From Sympetrum striolatum (Eukaryota; Arthropoda; Insecta; Odonata; Libellulidae), in assembly GCA_947579665.1 (NCBI GenBank), contig OX388350.1:27437393-27501392 (forward strand): 64,000 nucleotides of DNA, read 5' to 3'. Below, in pieces: positions 60,367-64,000 of the stretch (position 1 is the first letter of the stretch; each line of letters opens with the position of its first letter). Below the pieces are notes generated by a model. It searched no databases. It was not told the origin of the DNA and was given only the letters and a program-made list of their open reading frames with translations. The position numbers and the translations under genes are program-made.

Positions 60367-60700
60367 ACACGTGCGTGCGTGTGTGCGTATCTGGCCAATT
60401 ATGAGCCTCCCTACGGAATTATAGAACTGCGTGCTCAATGAGCATTGATATTTGCGGCTAATGATCGCTTCGGATACGCGCCCGTTTTTGGGTCAAATCA
60501 AATTACTCCCGGCGCTTATGAATTCCGATCCAAGTTTCAATATCTCTATTCTCCGAAGACTCGTAGGGCGTCCTTTGATTTCGCAGAATGGCGAGTAATT
60601 AGCCGCGAAACTCATTTGTGATCGGGCTCTGCTTTCCATTCTAAATTCGACCCCGTGGAAACATTATTCTCCTCTTATATTCCGCGTATCCTCATTTACC
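60367..60700. other. Simple repeat and moderately GC-rich segment
   Basis: CGTGCGTGCGTGTGTGCGT near 60370 is a short GT-type simple repeat. 60410-60680 is GC-richer than its flanks, lacks ORFs, and contains GAGTAATTAGCC, a homeodomain-type TAATTA site. It may be a conserved non-coding block; this is inference. Confidence 0.4.
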
Positions 60701-61143
60701 TACTCATGTCCACGAATTTCTACTTCCTGCTGTTTTGGGAATGCCTCGTTTGACGAGGAATGTAATAACAGGCACGGATTGTCCGGAACTTGGTCAAACT
60801 GACTTTTTTAGCATTTGCTTTGAATTCGAGGAAGGTTTGTAAATTTCAAGGAGTAAATTAATCCCGATGCTAAAAGATATTATAATTGGTCACATTATTG
60901 AAGCGGGGCCTATGAAATATATTTTTATTCGCTTATCTTGCATGATAAAGTCCATGACTGAACCAAAAATATTATTTAAGATAAAATTATCAATAGATCA
61001 AAAATTGGTAAATGTATAAATATAGATGTATTAATAGATAATTGATAAATTTTCAAACATCCGTAACGCAAATCCCAGTAGTTACATGAAACTCGTATTG
61101 GCTCAAATTTTGTCTTAGAGAAGTGTTTTGAATTACTCTAGTA

Positions 61144-61212
61144 CACTCCTGGCCAAAATTAAATCCCTAGCGATCCTTACGGCCGGTGCTGCGTTAATTT
61201 TGGCCAGGACTG
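61144..61212. mobile_element. Miniature mariner-like element, 69 bp, TA duplication
   Basis: The left end reads CACTCCTGGCCAAAATTAA and the right end, reverse-complemented, CAGTCCTGGCCAAAATTAA: 19-bp terminal repeats with one mismatch. TA flanks both sides (61142-61143 and 61213-61214), the target site of Tc1/mariner elements, whose termini typically begin CAGT. The 31-bp middle is too short for anything but a minimal internally deleted derivative. Confidence 0.75.
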
Positions 61213-61215
61213 TAC

Positions 61216-62494
61216 ATAGAGAACGCCACTTATTTTATTTAATTGTAAATTGCGTAACAGATGTTTGAAAATATATCAAGAACTTACCAATGTCACGGAA
61301 TTAACAATGTCACGAAATTATCAATGTTTACCCTATTAAAATATCAACTAACATTTAGAAATATCGTGGAATAATTTATTCTATTTCATTGTTAGGATCA
61401 CTATTGAAATTTAGACTTACAATAATCCCTTATCCTGCATGAGAGCCGTAACGTTATCTAGAATAAAACACAATAGATCAAGTATAACTTATTGTACGGA
61501 TTAACTGCGCGGTGATTAAATTTCCCTGTATCAATGATAGAAGTAATCCTCACTACTTATAATGCTGTCTAGTTAAAGTATTTCATATGGAGTAGAAACG
61601 TCAGAAACACAGATACGTTTAAAGTTATAATCATTAATGCTACTATTTCATATTTAATATATCCTGTAAATATATAAGCTAATTAACGGTCCTGGATTTA
61701 TCATTAGTTTTAAATAAAGTAAAATGTATTAATACTTTGTGCAAGTCAAGGTCCACTACTTTTTTCCTCTCCTTTGATGTATTCGATTAATGATTGGTGA
61801 TTCTTATTCTTTATTGATTAGTGTTTTTGCATTCCCCTTTTATAACTTGCTGCAGTGATAAATATGAATTCTATTGATGATTATTTGTTCTTTCAAATGT
61901 CCAGTCACTTCAGGTGTAACCTTTTCTTCTTTCATCTACACACTTCAATTAGAACGTTTTTCGAAGGCTCCCTTATCAAATTATTTCTTTCGAGTTAATT
62001 AATTCTTTAACGCATAATCAAACCTTAGAAGCCTCGACCTTAAGACATCACCTCTTGAGTAAAACTTATATTACCGGCGCATGTGTGACGTTTCTGTGAG
62101 CTTCATGAGAAATCGCTTTGAAAATTAATTATAGTCGGGAAACTCACGTCTCGCCGTGTTCTTGTCAACATGTCTTGCGACACCGGGCAAGATCATTAAC
62201 TTTTCATTCCCATTCTGATCTGATGATTACGTACATCGTATTCCCTAATATCTCTATTTACTAATCTCTCTCTTCAGAGGAAAGGTTGGAATTTCTTAAT
62301 ACTCTCATAAAGTTACTTAGGGAATTTACTGGGAAAACCTTTTCCTCGTAATATCCGATACTAAAATAAAACATCATAACTTTATATAATCTAGCATATC
62401 AAGAATAAAATACCAAATTTAAGATTAATTGTAGAAGAAATGTAGAAAAATCAATTGGTGAAACTGCATTATGGTGGAGATAACTAAGTAAAAG
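61216..62494. other. AT-rich stretch, nothing recognised
   Basis: No ORF of 60 codons, no repeat and no RNA feature were seen. 60701-61141, before the small mariner-like element, is likewise empty. Confidence 0.5.
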
Positions 62495-62640
62495 TTCCAC
62501 AAAATATTTTGTTTAATGAAACCGGACCGGTCTCAACTATTATTAGCTATAATTAATAAATCACTTTTCTCAGTTATGGCCTGATGATAACTATTAATAG
62601 TTGAAACCGTCCGGTCGCATTAAGCAAAGTATTTTGTGAA
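62495..62640. mobile_element. Foldback element with CTGATGAT...GAAACC core
   Basis: The left arm TTCCACAAAATATTTTGTTT, AATG, ACCGGACCGGT pairs with the right arm (reverse complement TTTCACAAAATACTTTGCTT, AATG, ACCGGACGGTT) over about 55 bp with some mismatches. The right arm holds CTGATGATAACTATTAATAG, TTGAAACCG, in which AACTATTAATAGTT is a perfect 14-bp palindrome. The left arm carries a mutated inverted copy of the same core. There is no coding capacity. Confidence 0.8.
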
Positions 62641-62819
62641 ACTATTGCTTTGTTATTTTCATCACAATCCAAATTAGATTTCTTTAAAGATGAGCCGAAT
62701 ATTGACAAGTTCAGTATTTTAAATATTACGGAAATTTAGTATTTGCGAAGACAAAGAGGAAAATGTAAACAGCAGAATCCACTGCTAAGCCGTGGTAGGA
62801 ATCCACAAGGAAACAATAA

Positions 62820-62940
62820 AAAGCCAACCTTTTACACTCCACGATATTTATTACAACGTGGCCATGGTTTTTGACGGTAGCTGATGATGACTCTAGGAGT
62901 TGAAACCTTGTTCTTTTTCTAATATTGGTTTTTTGCTATA
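62820..62940 (+). mobile_element. Foldback-element remnant with CTGATGATG...GAAACC core
   Basis: At 62881-62907 CTGATGATGACTCTAGGAGT is followed by TGAAACC; GACTC and GAGTT can pair around TAG. This matches the cores at 9796 and 62580. Flanking arms are not convincingly paired, so the copy is truncated or decayed. It begins with GATATTTATTACAACGTGGC, a stretch that may belong to the element. Confidence 0.5.
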
Positions 62941-64000
62941 TTTTTTAATAACATAAATATTGTTATGTGTAAAATTTTCTTGGTTCCTTAATGTAAAATG
63001 TAGTTAGTTATCTCAGGAATCTAAAACTTTTACCATTCACCGAAACCTTACTTTTCTTCATTCGTCGTATGCTTTAAAACGTTCCACTCGATGGCAAAAA
63101 TTAGGAAATTGTGAGTAATAATGTCATTCGGTCGGACGGCACTTGCGACCTTATCCTAGCCGACGTTAATGTAGACCTTTAAAAAACCAGAGATTTTCCG
63201 TGGGAGGAAGGAATATATGAGCAAATTAACTCATTTAGCTCAAACTCGGTGCCTTCCATTTACACGCATCAGAGTGAGGAAAACATGTGTAAAATTCAAT
63301 AGAGTTCGTAGGAAAAATGCGTGCGATGGAGTCAAGTTGTCTCTCGTAAAATTGCGTGGCTACTAAGATATAAACTGTGTAATGTATAATCTCGTTACTG
63401 CGTATCCAATAATGGCCTTTTCTTCCCTTAAGTGTTATATAACAAAGAAAATTTGCGAAAGCGAAAATGACAAATGATGGTGTTTTTTTCTTATAAAATA
63501 GCTAGCTTTTAGCTATTCCGAAGAGAATTTAAGCAAGAAGCAACTTGACCTGGTGATGGGCAAGATAATCTAATGAATGTAGTACAATGGAACTGTTGGA
63601 ATTTTTTAATTTTACTTTACAATTTTATTTTCAACGTAGAAATCGTGCAAGCCACTTTTCGGCGTGTGACACGGGCGTGTTTATATACAGTATTTTCTAT
63701 GTGCATAGTCAATTACTGTGGCTTTATTTTCATGAGATAATTTACATTTTGTAAACGGCGAGTCCTAGCATCTATTTTCCTAACGATATAACCTATTCAC
63801 ATTGTTAATACAGTGGACCAATAGCATCTTTTGTTTATTCCAATAATAAAAATAGAAAAAATCAGCCTTAGTTTAAATCTTCTTCCCTTTAAATATTCAT
63901 GTCCTACGTTATTAAGCACTGAGTAAAGCTCACTGATTTGTCGCAACAGTTCTTAGCTAAGCTTTCCCTTTTCGGTGCATCCTTTCTAATGAAGAAAATG
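62941..64000. other. AT-rich stretch, nothing recognised
   Basis: No ORF, repeat or RNA gene could be supported up to the end of the window. Confidence 0.5.

Noticed and set aside
1..64000. CRISPR array, operon or bacterial contamination
   Set aside because: No regularly spaced identical repeats, no dense long ORFs and no bacterial signals; all recognisable repeats are of eukaryotic, arthropod type.

Overview
This window looks like AT-rich nuclear DNA from an arthropod, probably an insect with a large, repeat-rich genome. The evidence is the type of repeat present: tRNA-derived SINEs with target-site duplications, decayed non-LTR retrotransposon tails, and non-autonomous DNA transposons of piggyBac-like, mariner/pogo-like and unclassified inverted-repeat types. 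There are no operons, ribosome-binding sites or dense ORFs. I cannot name the species. I recognise no intact protein-coding gene. The longest ORFs sit in GC-rich patches where several frames are open at once, and none resembles a known protein. The window is best read as intergenic or intronic sequence.

Layout. 1-10 kb holds two related inverted-repeat elements (1858-2085, 2324-2517), a TTAA-flanked piggyBac-like element (5331-5561), a decayed LINE reverse-transcriptase 3' end (about 5745-6235), two inverted-repeat elements (8275-8400, 9768-9845) and a short tandem duplication (8871-8971). 10-15 kb has a tRNA-like repeat (10127-10215) and two GC/CpG-rich islands, the larger (12985-14110) carrying an exact 20-bp-period repeat. 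15-25 kb is mostly featureless AT-rich DNA, with a 257-bp inverted-repeat element (19154-19410), a GC-rich island and a perfect 18-bp hairpin. 25-33 kb holds a decayed SINE, a possible pseudogene on the minus strand, a fragment of a conserved arthropod protein that starts inside a perfect 34-bp palindrome (28283-28316), and a pair of 208-bp direct repeats. 33-50 kb holds four more SINE copies, two LINE 3' fragments, two large inverted-repeat elements (44756-44910, 46453-46735) and several GC islands. 50-64 kb holds a pogo/Tigger-like end (50340), a 0.55-0.6 kb duplicated sequence (48240-48795 and 54615-55207), LINE tails, a 69-bp mariner-like element (61144-61212) and a palindromic element (62495-62640).

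How the parts relate. The repeats are the main content. Five copies of one tRNA-derived SINE all lie on the minus strand, and three keep 12-13 bp target-site duplications, so that family moved fairly recently. The two LINE fragments at 5745 and 47190 belong to one family, and a TGTAGA-repeat tail at 57671 may be another 3' end of the same kind. Several otherwise different inverted-repeat elements share a core of the form CTGANGATG, short hairpin, GAAACCGG. GC/CpG-rich islands of 0.3-1.1 kb recur every few kilobases and could be promoters or enhancers of flanking genes, but nothing here proves it. All calls were made by eye, without alignment or database searches.
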